Positions 17,782 to 25,929 of a stretch of DNA of 64,000 nucleotides are shown in pieces. Source of the DNA: Haloarcula limicola. Lineage in GTDB: Archaea > Halobacteriota > Halobacteria > Halobacteriales > Haloarculaceae. Every line of letters begins with the position of its first letter. Within the stretch, counting starts at the first letter, position 1. The position numbers were made by a program, and so were the translations under genes. Below the pieces are notes generated by a model, which had not been told where the DNA came from, made no database searches, and saw only the letters and a program-made list of their open reading frames with translations. The stretch covers positions 1,240,001 through 1,304,000 of the forward strand of contig NZ_WRXM01000001.1 in assembly GCF_010119205.1 (NCBI RefSeq), in the 5' to 3' direction.

Positions 17782-18558
17782 CTACGAGTGAGCGATGTTG
17801 AGTTCGAGTTCGTTCGCGGCCCCGAGCAACAGGTCGGGCAGTTCCGTCTCGAACCGCTCGCCCTTCAGTCGGTGAGAGGGGCCCGTGACGCTGAGTCCGC
17901 CGATGACGTCATCGTTCGAATCACAGATGGCGACGCCGACGGCGTGTGTCCCCTGCAGGGACTCGTTGCGGTTGAAGGCGTATCCGCGGTCGCGGATCTC
18001 GTCGAGTTCCCGCAACAGCTCGTCCGGGTCCGTTATCGTGTGCTCGGTCATCGGCTCGAAGTCCATCAGTTCGACCATTTCGAACAGCTCCGATTCCGGG
18101 AGCTCCGCGAGGATCGCTTTCCCCGCAGACGCGGCGTAGAGGGGGATTCGGCTCCCGATTCCCGGGTCGGTGTGGACCGCGTGGGTTCCGACCGACCGGG
18201 CGAGATACACCGCCTCGCCGTGTTCCTCGACGAAGAACTGCGCGCGCTCGCCCGTCTCGCTGGCGATCTCCTCGACCTTGTCGCGGACGAGTTTGTACCC
18301 GCAGTAGCTGTTCCGCGCGGTCACGCCGATGTCCAGAAAGCGGAGCCCCACCCGATAGCCGTCGTCTCGCTCGACGACGTATCCGAGGTGTTCGAGCGTC
18401 CGCAGATGGCGGTGAATCGTGCTCTTCGCGTAGTCGAGTTCGGCCGCCATCTCCGGGAGCGTCGTCCCCTCCTCCTCCTTGACGAACTGCACGACGTCGA
18501 ACAGCGTCTGGGCCGTCTTGACCGAGTCGGGCAGTTCGTCGCCGGCTTGCATTCCCAT
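17782..18558 (-). CDS. IclR family transcriptional regulator
   Basis: The 258 residues show the IclR plan. An N-terminal winged helix-turn-helix lies at about residues 10-75 (KTAQTLFDVVQFV, then YAKSTIHRHLRTLEHLGYV). The larger effector domain lies at about 85-255, with a typical ASAGKAILAELP segment near 148 and GTHAVGVAICD near 205. IclR proteins control catabolic genes in response to small organic acids. It diverges from the MFS gene, and a perfect inverted repeat beside its own TATA box is a likely operator. It is the best candidate controller for the sugar-acid cluster to its right. Confidence 0.92.
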   Translation of the reverse strand: MGMQAGDELPDSVKTAQTLFDVVQFVKEEEGTTLPEMAAELDYAKSTIHRHLRTLEHLGYVVERDDGYRVGLRFLDIGVTARNSYCGYKLVRDKVEEIASETGERAQFFVEEHGEAVYLARSVGTHAVHTDPGIGSRIPLYAASAGKAILAELPESELFEMVELMDFEPMTEHTITDPDELLRELDEIRDRGYAFNRNESLQGTHAVGVAICDSNDDVIGGLSVTGPSHRLKGERFETELPDLLLGAANELELNIAHS

Positions 18559-18579
18559 ACGCGGTCAATGTATCCTCGA

Positions 18580-18590
18580 CAATAAAAAGT
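18580..18590 (-). promoter_or_regulatory. TATA box of the IclR gene
   Basis: On the minus strand ACTTTTTATTG lies about 22-32 bases before the ATG at 18558, implying a nearly leaderless transcript. Confidence 0.55.
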
Positions 18591-18607
18591 GTTCGACGAC
18601 TTCGAAC
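18591..18607. promoter_or_regulatory. Palindromic operator candidate GTTCGA-N5-TCGAAC
   Basis: A perfect 6+6 inverted repeat with a five-base spacer abuts the upstream side of the IclR TATA box, in the BRE region. The divergent MFS promoter is about 70 bases away. The position suits autoregulation and joint control by the IclR protein. Confidence 0.5.
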
Positions 18608-18676
18608 GGGGGCGGGCGGTCGCGGACTCGCCTCGCGCGGCGGTCGTACCGCTACCGGGCGGCCGACTGATAGTCA

Positions 18677-18685
18677 GATTTAATT
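18677..18685 (+). promoter_or_regulatory. TATA box of the MFS carrier gene
   Basis: The word gatttaatt is centred about 28 bases before the GTG at 18709. This is the main reason for choosing that start rather than the ATG far upstream. Confidence 0.5.
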
Positions 18686-18708
18686 CGCTCAGTCGAGTGG
18701 TCGGACCC

Positions 18709-19959
18709 GTGGCATCGCTCTCATCTATCGCCGGGACCGACGCGGGCGTCATCCGCGAACGCCCCTTTCAGTTGCTGTTCCTCACGAACATGCTCCCGCC
18801 GCTCGGGACCGCACTTCTCTCCCCGGTGCTGAACTCGCTCGTCGAGCCGCTCGGCGCGACGCCGGCGAACATCGGGCTGATGATGTCGGCGTTCACCGCG
18901 CCCGCCGTCGTCGTCATCCCGATCACCGGCGTCCTCGCCGACCGGTACGGACGACGACCCGTCATCCTCTTCGGACTCCTCTGGTTCGGTATCACCGGCA
19001 CGGCCATCTCGCTCGTTTCGACGTTCGAGGCCGCCCTGCTCTTGCGGTTCTGTCAGGGGTTCGGCTTCGCCGCGCTCACGCCGGTCATCATCACCAGCAT
19101 CGGCGACCTCTACTCGGGGACGAAGGAGGCGACGGCACAGGGCTTTCGCTTCACCGGGTCCGGCATCACCCAGACGGTCTTCCCGCTCACCGCCGGGCTG
19201 CTGGTCGGTCTCGCGTGGCAGTACCCGTTCCTCCTGTACGCCATCGCGTTCCCCATCGCCGCCGTCGTCTACGTCTGGTTCGAGGAGCCGATCGACTCGG
19301 ACGCCGACACCGACGACGGACGGCCGCTCAAGGCGCAGCTCGCCGACCTCTGGACGCTCGTCTCGCACAGGCGAGCGTGGACGATGGTCGTCGCCCGCGG
19401 CTCGGCCAACCTCGTGTGGTTTGGCTTCCTCACCTACAACTCCATCGTCGTCGTCGACGGCCTCGGCGGGACGCCGGCGCAGGCGGGCGTGCTCGCGGCC
19501 CTCGCCAGCACCAGTTACGCGGTCGCCGCGACGCAGGCCGGTCGCATCACCGCGCACTTCGAGCGCCGGCTGTATCCGCTCGTCGCGATGAACGTCTCGC
19601 TGGGCGCCGGTCTCGCGGTCGTCTTCCTCGCCGACGCGCTCTGGCTGGCGGTCGCCGGCGTCGTGTTCATGGGATTGGGCTTCGGCGTCGTCCTCTCGAT
19701 ATACCGGACCGTCATCACGTCGCTCGCGCCGCCGACCCTCCGCGGCGGGCTGGTGAGTCTCAGCGAGGGGAGCGGCCGGGCGGCGGCGACGGTGACGCCG
19801 ATCCTCATGGGCGCCGCCATCGCCGTCTTGAACCCGCAGTTCGGGTTCGTCTCCTCGGTCCGACTGGTCGGTATCGCGACGGCGGCGGTCGGGGCGGGCG
19901 TCGGCGTCGCCTGTCTGCTCCTCATGAGCGTCTCGCCGTCGATTCAGGTAGATGCCTAG
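18709..19959 (+). CDS. MFS transporter
   Basis: This 416-residue carrier has about twelve membrane helices in two halves. The MFS signature between helices 2 and 3 is clear (GVLADRYGRRPVILFG, near residue 75), and a long acidic loop lies at about 205-220 between the halves. The GTG at 18709 is chosen because a TATA box stands about 28 bases upstream and the sequence before it is not membrane-like. It diverges from the IclR gene and precedes the hydroxyacid dehydrogenase gene, so a sugar acid or hydroxyacid is a plausible cargo; direction and substrate are inferred only from context. Confidence 0.85.
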   Translation: MASLSSIAGTDAGVIRERPFQLLFLTNMLPPLGTALLSPVLNSLVEPLGATPANIGLMMSAFTAPAVVVIPITGVLADRYGRRPVILFGLLWFGITGTAISLVSTFEAALLLRFCQGFGFAALTPVIITSIGDLYSGTKEATAQGFRFTGSGITQTVFPLTAGLLVGLAWQYPFLLYAIAFPIAAVVYVWFEEPIDSDADTDDGRPLKAQLADLWTLVSHRRAWTMVVARGSANLVWFGFLTYNSIVVVDGLGGTPAQAGVLAALASTSYAVAATQAGRITAHFERRLYPLVAMNVSLGAGLAVVFLADALWLAVAGVVFMGLGFGVVLSIYRTVITSLAPPTLRGGLVSLSEGSGRAAATVTPILMGAAIAVLNPQFGFVSSVRLVGIATAAVGAGVGVACLLLMSVSPSIQVDA

Positions 19960-20013
19960 CGGGGCGACCGCGGGTACTTTGTCGGTCGGCTCCGACTACC
20001 TTCGACAGAACAC

Positions 20014-20979
20014 ATGCCCACCGACACACCCGACATCGCGGTCCTCGACCACGACGCACACGGGATCCCCGCCGCTGAATACGCCGACATTCTCCGGCGG
20101 CGACTCCCGGATTACACCGTCAGCCTCGCCGATACACCCTCCGAACGGCGGCGACTGCTCGAAACGGCGACCGTCGTCGCTGGGAGTAGATTGGACGGAG
20201 ACGACCTCAACGCCGCCGAGAACCTCCGCCTGTTCGCCTGTAACTCGGCCGGCGTCGAGCACCTGCCGCTCGACGCGCTCGCCGAACGGGGGGTCGCCGT
20301 GACGAACGCCTCGGGCGTCCACGGGCCGAACATCGCCGAGCACGTCCTCGGCTGGGTGCTGACGTTCGCTCGCCGACTGGACGAGGGCCGGCGTCGACAG
20401 GAACGGCGGGAGTGGCGGCGGTTCCAGTCGTTCGCCGAACTCGCCGGGAGCACCGTCACCGTCGTCGGTCTCGGGTCCATCGGCGAGGCCATCGTCCAGC
20501 GGTTCTCGGGGTTCGACGTGACGACGCTCGGCGTGCGCCACACCCCCTCGAAGGGCGGGCCGACCGACGAGGTGCTGGGCTACGGCGATCTCGACGACGC
20601 GCTGGCCCGAACGGACGTGCTCGTCCTCTCCTGTCCGCTGACCGAGACGACGGAACAGCTGATCGGCGAGACCGAACTCGGTACCCTGCCGACCGACGCC
20701 GTCCTCGTCAACGTCGCCCGCGGCGGCGTCGTCGATACGGAAGCGTTAGTCGGGGCGCTGCAGTCGAACAAGATCCACGGCGCGGCCCTGGACGTGACCG
20801 ACCCGGAACCGCTCCCGACCGACCACGAGCTCTGGGGGTTCGAGAACGTCTTCCTCACGCCGCACGTCTCGGGACACACGCCGAAGTACTGGGAGCGCCG
20901 AGCGGACATCTTAGTGGAGAATATAGAGCGAGTCGCCGAATCGGGAGCGTACGAGAAACTCCGCAATCAGGTAGCCTGA
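20014..20979 (+). CDS. D-2-hydroxyacid dehydrogenase
   Basis: This 321-residue enzyme belongs to the NAD(P)-dependent D-isomer-specific 2-hydroxyacid dehydrogenases, which interconvert D-2-hydroxyacids and 2-oxoacids. The Rossmann motif GLGSIG is at residues 152-157. The catalytic trio is present: Arg236 (NVARGGVVD), Glu265 (DPEPLP) and His284 (TPHVSG). A substrate-side loop, NSAGVEHLP, lies near 77. It follows the MFS gene by 54 bases in the same direction. In this cluster it could oxidise D-lactate, D-glycerate or glyoxylate-type products of sugar-acid cleavage; the exact substrate is unknown. Confidence 0.92.
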   Translation: MPTDTPDIAVLDHDAHGIPAAEYADILRRRLPDYTVSLADTPSERRRLLETATVVAGSRLDGDDLNAAENLRLFACNSAGVEHLPLDALAERGVAVTNASGVHGPNIAEHVLGWVLTFARRLDEGRRRQERREWRRFQSFAELAGSTVTVVGLGSIGEAIVQRFSGFDVTTLGVRHTPSKGGPTDEVLGYGDLDDALARTDVLVLSCPLTETTEQLIGETELGTLPTDAVLVNVARGGVVDTEALVGALQSNKIHGAALDVTDPEPLPTDHELWGFENVFLTPHVSGHTPKYWERRADILVENIERVAESGAYEKLRNQVA

Positions 20980-21019
20980 GCGCGGCGGGCGGCGAGCGGC
21001 GACCGCAGGGCGGCGGGTA

Positions 21020-22237
21020 TTAGAACCCGCTCGTCCCTTCGAGTCGGTGTTCCTCGACGACGTCCTCGTCCAGTTCGATTCCCAGTCCGGGCTCCTCGGG
21101 CACTTCGATGTAGCCGTCCTGGATCAGCGGCTCGTCGCGGGCGAGCATGTCGTCCCACCAGTCGACCTCCAGCGCGTGGTACTCCAGCAGGTCGAAGTTC
21201 GGCGTCGCCGCACCGAGATGGACGCAGGCCATCGTCCCGACCGGGCTACAGACGTTGTGCGGGGACATCGGCATGTAGTTCTCTTCGGCCCGGTCGGCGA
21301 CCCGCATCGTCTCGGCGAGGCCGCCGACCGTCGTCGGGTCCGGCGTGATGACGTCGACGCCGTGGTCGTAGACCAGTTCCGAGAGCTCGAACACCCGGAA
21401 GCGGTTCTCGCCGGTGGCGACCGGCGTCCTGGTGTTCTTCGTCACCTCCTTCTGGGCGTCCATGTTCTCCGGCGGCACGAGGTCTTCGAGCCACATCAGT
21501 TTGTACTCCTCCAGTTCGTGGGCCAGTCGCTTCGCGCTCTCGACGGAGTAGTCCCAGTGGCAGTCGAAGGCGAGGTCGACGTCGTAGCCGATCTCGTCGC
21601 GCACCGCCTCGACGATCTCGCGTTTCTCCTCGATGGCCGCGTTCGTCAGACGACCGTTGTACGGGTCGGGGTCGTTGTCGGCCGGCAGGTCGAGGTCGAA
21701 CTTCAGTGCGGTGAAGCCCATGTCGGTGACGCGGGCCGCCTCGGCGGCGTACGCCTCCGGCGAGTACGCCTCGGCCCCGGCGTAGGCCGTCGCGCCGTCC
21801 TCGACGGCGTAGGCCTCGCCGGCGTGGCAGTCGCAGTAGAGGCGCACCTCGTCGCGGTACTTCGAGCCGAGCAACTGGTAGACCGGGAGGCCGAGGATCT
21901 TCCCGGCGGCGTCCCACAGCGCCACCTCGATGCCCGAGGCGGCCGTGACGACCTTGCCGGTCGTCCCCCCGTGGCCGGACATCTCCTGGAAGATGTAGCG
22001 GCTGAGCCGCTCCACGTCGAGCGGGTTCTCCCCGAGCAGGAACCGCTTGGTGTACTCGACGAGTTCTGGGACGCCCCCGCCCCGGTAGGACTCGCCGATG
22101 CCGGTGACGCCGGCGTCGGTCTCGACCTTGATGAGGTTCCACTCGAAGTTGCCTTCGACCACGCAGGTCTTGATGTCGGTTATCTCTACGTCGCGGTCCG
22201 GGTCGCGGTTCGCTATCTGGTCTGAGTAATCTCTCAT
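21020..22237 (-). CDS. Enolase-superfamily sugar-acid dehydratase (MR/MLE type 1)
   Basis: This 405-residue enzyme of the mandelate racemase/muconate lactonising group resembles gluconate, xylonate and galactonate dehydratases. The metal ligands are Asp225 (FDCHWDY), Glu251 (WLEDLVPP) and Glu277 (ATGEN). His227 two residues after the first ligand and His327 (SPHNVCSP) are likely acid/base residues, as in the aldonate dehydratases. It should convert an aldonate to a 2-keto-3-deoxy acid. Its ATG at 22237 overlaps the stop of the second enolase-family gene (ATGA), so both are translated from one message. The sugar is unknown. Confidence 0.9.
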   Translation of the reverse strand: MRDYSDQIANRDPDRDVEITDIKTCVVEGNFEWNLIKVETDAGVTGIGESYRGGGVPELVEYTKRFLLGENPLDVERLSRYIFQEMSGHGGTTGKVVTAASGIEVALWDAAGKILGLPVYQLLGSKYRDEVRLYCDCHAGEAYAVEDGATAYAGAEAYSPEAYAAEAARVTDMGFTALKFDLDLPADNDPDPYNGRLTNAAIEEKREIVEAVRDEIGYDVDLAFDCHWDYSVESAKRLAHELEEYKLMWLEDLVPPENMDAQKEVTKNTRTPVATGENRFRVFELSELVYDHGVDVITPDPTTVGGLAETMRVADRAEENYMPMSPHNVCSPVGTMACVHLGAATPNFDLLEYHALEVDWWDDMLARDEPLIQDGYIEVPEEPGLGIELDEDVVEEHRLEGTSGF

Positions 22238-23343
22238 TGGGTTCTGAATTCGTCGAGCGCGTCGTCATCGAGCGGTACACCGTGGCCGGGCGTCTCCGGC
22301 AGGGGAATCATTCCGTCGTCGTCGGGGGCGAGCGGTTCGGCCACCACGTCGTCGAACACCTTCACGTCCATGTCGCGGTAGAAGTACTCGATCCAGAGGC
22401 CGTTCTCGATGGCCCCCAGGAGCGAGGCGTGGATGTTCCAGTTGTAATGGGGCGCGATGGGGATGTCGTAGGCGGCCGCGTAGTTGGCGATGCGGAGCCA
22501 CTCCGTGACGCCGCCGCAGACGGTCACGTCCGGCTGGAGGACGGTCGCCGCGCCCGTGTCGTTGAGGCGGGCGAAGTTGTGTCGCGTCCCTTCGAGTTCG
22601 CCGGTCGCGACCGGGTAGTCGATGGCGTCGTTGACCTCGGCCATCGTCTCGACCCTGTCGATCATCACCGGTTCCTCCATGAAGTACGGGTCGTGCGGTT
22701 CGAAGGCGCGACAGGCCCGGATGGCCTCGGTCGCGGAGGACCAGACGCCGTTCGCGTCGAGCAAGAGCGTCCGGTCGGGGCCGATCTCCTCGCGGACGGC
22801 GGCGACGCGCGCTTCCTCCTCGCTGACCGAGCGGCGGCCGACCTTCATCTTGACGACGTCGTGACCTTCGTCGAGATACCGGCGCATCTCCTCGCGCAGG
22901 CCCTCGTGACCCTTGTCGTCGCGGTAGTAGCCGCCGCTGGCGTAGGACGGGACCGAGTCGGCGTAGCCGCCCAGCAGTTTGTACAGCGGCTCGTCGGCGG
23001 CCTTCGCCTTCAGGTCCCAGAGCGCGATGTCGACCGTCGAGATGGCCCGCAGAAAGAGCCCCGTCCGCCCGATCTGGACGTTGCCCTCGTACATCTCCTG
23101 CCAGAGCCGCTCGGTGTCTCGCGGGTCCTCCCCGAGCAGTATCGGTTCGAGGAGGGACTCGACGGCCTCCGAGATGAGGCCGGCCCCCTCGTAGCCCAGC
23201 GAGTACCCGACGCCCTCTCGGCCGTCGGCCGTCCGGACGTGCGTTATCGCGTGGTCGCGGAAGGTGAGCGTCCGGTTCGAAAAGGAGACCGGGGACTCCA
23301 GCGGGATCTCTATCGGATACGATTCTACATCTACGATTTCCAT
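22234..23343 (-). CDS. Enolase-superfamily enzyme with KxK motif (MR/MLE type 2)
   Basis: This 369-residue protein has the mandelate-racemase-subgroup layout. Lys165 and Lys167 (VKMKVGR) form the base motif. Asp196 (LLDANG), Glu223 (FMEEPV) and Glu249 (ATGE) are the metal ligands, and His299 (APHYN) is the opposite base. A capping N-terminal domain covers residues 1-125. With bases on both faces it could racemise, epimerise or dehydrate a 2-hydroxyacid or sugar acid. It is the first gene of the leftward pair and diverges from the LarA-like gene across 93 bases. Two distinct enolase-type enzymes side by side suggest successive or stereo-alternative steps of one pathway. Confidence 0.9.
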   Translation of the reverse strand: MEIVDVESYPIEIPLESPVSFSNRTLTFRDHAITHVRTADGREGVGYSLGYEGAGLISEAVESLLEPILLGEDPRDTERLWQEMYEGNVQIGRTGLFLRAISTVDIALWDLKAKAADEPLYKLLGGYADSVPSYASGGYYRDDKGHEGLREEMRRYLDEGHDVVKMKVGRRSVSEEEARVAAVREEIGPDRTLLLDANGVWSSATEAIRACRAFEPHDPYFMEEPVMIDRVETMAEVNDAIDYPVATGELEGTRHNFARLNDTGAATVLQPDVTVCGGVTEWLRIANYAAAYDIPIAPHYNWNIHASLLGAIENGLWIEYFYRDMDVKVFDDVVAEPLAPDDDGMIPLPETPGHGVPLDDDALDEFRTQ

Positions 23344-23436
23344 AGACACAGCGCCGCGACACACGGAGTAATAGCCCGCCGTCGCGGCAATACTTACCAC
23401 CCGCACATTTGTACGTCTCGGTCGATACACGCCGGT
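23344..23436. promoter_or_regulatory. Divergent promoter region, enolase pair and LarA-type operon
   Basis: These 93 bases lie between two diverging operons and include the TATA-like word aatacttacc near 23390-23399. The shared, short region suggests joint control of both arms of the pathway. No clear palindrome like the one near the IclR gene was found. Confidence 0.35.
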
Positions 23437-24735
23437 ATGGACGTACCCGACCGCAGTGACGTCGACCACCTCATCGACCCGCAGCCGCTCCCGTCGTTCG
23501 CGCGGGTCCGCTACGAACCGCCCGTCGAGACGGTCGCCGAGCCCGCCGACGCGGCTCGGGAGGAACTCGATGCCCTCGCGCTCGACGGTCTGTCCGAGGG
23601 GGCCACCGTCGCCGTCGGCGTCGGGAGCCGCGGCATCCACGCTATCGACGACGTCACGCGCGCCGTCGTCGGGGAACTCGCCGAGCGCGGCTTCGACCCG
23701 GTGGTCGTCCCGGCGATGGGAAGCCACGGCGGGGCGACCCCCGAGGGCCAGCGGGAGGTGCTGGAGGCGCTCGGCATCACCGAGTCGGAGCTGGACGCCG
23801 CGATAGACGCCCGGATGGACACCGAGCGCGTGGCGACCGTGACCGTGGGCGAGACGGAGATGCCAGTCCACCTCTCGGTCGCCGCGCTGGAGGCCGACGC
23901 CGTCCTCGTCGTCAACCGCGTCAAGGCACACACCAACTTCACCGGGCCGGTCGAGAGCGGGCTGACGAAGATGGCCGTCGTCGGCCTGGGCAAACAGCGC
24001 GGGGCGAAGTCCTTCCACTCGACGGCCATCGCCGAGGGGTACCTGGAGACGCTGAAGCCCGCGCTCTCGGCCATCGAGGACGCCGCCCCGCTGGTCGGCG
24101 GCATCGCCCTCGTGGAGAACTTCCACGAGGAGATCGCCCGCGTCGAGGCCGTCCCGGCCGGGTCGTTCATCGAGCGCGAACCCGCGCTGCTGGAGCGGGC
24201 CTACGAGGAGATGCCGACCCTCCCTATCGACGACGTGGACCTGCTGGTCGTCGACGAACTCGGCAAGGAGATCTCGGGGGCCGGGATGGACACGAACGTC
24301 ATCGGCCGTTACCGCGTCCTCAACGCGCCCGACCCCGAGACCCCCTCGATAGATATCATCTACGCCCGCGGCCTCACCGAGGCGACGAAGGGCAACGGCA
24401 TCGGCATCGGGCTGGCCGACCTCACCCGCAAAGCGGCGCTCGACCAACTGGACCTCCGGAAGACCTACGCGAACACGTTCACGAGCGGCTCGCTCGCGAA
24501 GGGGCAACTCCCCGTCGTCGCGCCGGACGACGAGTTCGCCCTGCGGGCGGCGCTGTCGGCCCTCGGCGGCTACGACCCGGAGACGGTCCGCGTCCTCTGG
24601 ATACAGAACACGCAGGACCTTGGCGAGTTACACGTCTCCGAGGCGGTACTTCCCGACCTGCCCGACGCCGCGGAGGTCGTTGAGGACGCGACGCTCTCCT
24701 TCACCGACGGGACCGCCGCGTTCACCGAAGAGTGA
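23437..24735 (+). CDS. LarA-type nickel-pincer racemase family protein (DUF2088)
   Basis: This 432-residue protein matches the lactate racemase LarA/DUF2088 family, which uses a nickel-pincer nucleotide to invert the alpha carbon of 2-hydroxyacids. Candidate site residues are His97 (GSHGGATPEG), His165 (VKAHTNFTG), Lys178 and His194. The Lys-to-His spacing of 16 equals that of the pincer-bound Lys184 and metal-bound His200 in lactobacillar LarA. Some relatives epimerise aldonates such as gluconate at C2, which fits a cluster with aldonate dehydratases. The cofactor genes larB, larC and larE are not in the window. It leads a rightward operon with SDR, cupin and FAH genes. Confidence 0.85.
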   Translation: MDVPDRSDVDHLIDPQPLPSFARVRYEPPVETVAEPADAAREELDALALDGLSEGATVAVGVGSRGIHAIDDVTRAVVGELAERGFDPVVVPAMGSHGGATPEGQREVLEALGITESELDAAIDARMDTERVATVTVGETEMPVHLSVAALEADAVLVVNRVKAHTNFTGPVESGLTKMAVVGLGKQRGAKSFHSTAIAEGYLETLKPALSAIEDAAPLVGGIALVENFHEEIARVEAVPAGSFIEREPALLERAYEEMPTLPIDDVDLLVVDELGKEISGAGMDTNVIGRYRVLNAPDPETPSIDIIYARGLTEATKGNGIGIGLADLTRKAALDQLDLRKTYANTFTSGSLAKGQLPVVAPDDEFALRAALSALGGYDPETVRVLWIQNTQDLGELHVSEAVLPDLPDAAEVVEDATLSFTDGTAAFTEE

Positions 24736-24796
24736 CCCCGTCGCCGAGGTTGCCTCTACGGAAACATTTTCAGGCTCGACCCTGATTGGGTCTCAC

Positions 24797-25585
24797 ATGG
24801 ACCTGCAACTAGACGGGAACGCAGCGCTCGTGACAGCGTCGTCAAGCGGACTCGGCAAGGCGTCGGCGAAGGCGCTCGCCCGCGAGGGCGTGAACGTGGT
24901 CATCAACGGCCGCGACGAGGATCGACTGGCCGAGGCGAAGGAGGAAGTCGAAGAGGTCGCGACCGGCGAGGTGCTCGCCCAGTCCGGCGACCTCACCGAC
25001 CCGGACGAGACGGTCGCGCTCGTCGAGGCGACCGTCGAGGAGTTCGGCGGCCTCGACCACCTCGTGACGAGCGCTGGCGGTCCGCCGTCGGGCGCGTTCA
25101 TGGACACCGACGACGAGGACTGGGAGCACGCCTACCAACTGCTCGTGATGAGCGTCGTCCGACTGGCGCGCGAGGCCGCCCCGCACCTCCAGGAGAGCGA
25201 CCACGGGACCATCGTCAACATCACCTCCCGGAGCGTGAAGGAGGCGCTTGACAGCCTCGTGCTGTCGAACTCCGTCCGGATGAGCGTCATCGGCCTGGAG
25301 AAGACGCTCTCGAAGGAGCTGGCACCCGAGGTGCGGGCCAACGCCGTCCTCCCCGGCCCCCACGAGACCTCGCGGATTCAGGACCTCGTGAACGACGCCG
25401 TCGACCGCGGCGAGTACGACTCCTACGAGGAGGGCCTGCAGGGCTGGGCCGGCAACCCCTTAGAGCGCATCGGTGACCCGATGGAACTGGGCAACACCGT
25501 CGCGTTCCTCTCCTCTCCGATGTCCGGATTCATCAACGGCACCGCGCTGCCTATCGACGGCGGGTCGACGGGGGCGAACCTATGA
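24797..25585 (+). CDS. Atypical short-chain dehydrogenase fold protein lacking YxxxK
   Basis: This 262-residue protein has an SDR fold. The nucleotide loop is TASSSGLG (residues 13-20, first Gly replaced by Ala), the middle motif is SAGG (92-95), and NITSRS follows near 141-146. Counting 13 residues on from Ser144 gives Ser157 where the catalytic Tyr should be, and Arg161 replaces the Lys (VLSNSVRM). The N-terminus (MDLQLDGNAALVTASS) and the end (GTALPIDGGSTGANL) are ordinary for SDRs. It may use different chemistry, or bind a ligand without classic hydride transfer. Its stop overlaps the cupin start (ATGA). In related pathways an SDR oxidises the 2-keto-3-deoxy acid. Confidence 0.88.
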   Translation: MDLQLDGNAALVTASSSGLGKASAKALAREGVNVVINGRDEDRLAEAKEEVEEVATGEVLAQSGDLTDPDETVALVEATVEEFGGLDHLVTSAGGPPSGAFMDTDDEDWEHAYQLLVMSVVRLAREAAPHLQESDHGTIVNITSRSVKEALDSLVLSNSVRMSVIGLEKTLSKELAPEVRANAVLPGPHETSRIQDLVNDAVDRGEYDSYEEGLQGWAGNPLERIGDPMELGNTVAFLSSPMSGFINGTALPIDGGSTGANL

Positions 25586-25929
25586 AACCCGTCCCGTTCG
25601 ACGAGGCAGAGACCTACGAGCCCGAGGACGGGTGGCGGCGCGTCTCGATGGCCGGCAGCGACCAGTTCTCCTTCGAGTGGTTCGAGAAGCCGCCGGGCCA
25701 CAGTTCGCCGATGCACGACCACGAGAACGAGCAGGTCTGCCTCTGCCTGGAGGGCGAACTCACCGTCGCCACCGAGGACGACGAGGTCACTCTGCAGCCG
25801 AACGACTCGGTCCTGCTCGAATCGAACGAGGCCCACCGCGTCGAGAACACGGGCGACGAACTGGCGGTCGGACTGGACGTCTTCGCGCCGGGGCGCTCGT
25901 TCGACTTCTGGACGAACCGAGAGGAATGA
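25582..25929 (+). CDS. Cupin domain protein
   Basis: This 115-residue single-domain cupin has the first motif HSSPMHDHENEQVCLCLEG (near residues 36-54) with the His/Glu metal set. The second motif, near 70-90, ends in EAHRVEN with its His. Proteins of this kind can be isomerases, lyases or dioxygenases for small acids, or ligand sensors. It overlaps the SDR gene upstream and the FAH-family gene downstream by four bases on each side, so it belongs to the same translational unit. Its role in the pathway is not identifiable from sequence. Confidence 0.85.
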   Translation: MKPVPFDEAETYEPEDGWRRVSMAGSDQFSFEWFEKPPGHSSPMHDHENEQVCLCLEGELTVATEDDEVTLQPNDSVLLESNEAHRVENTGDELAVGLDVFAPGRSFDFWTNREE

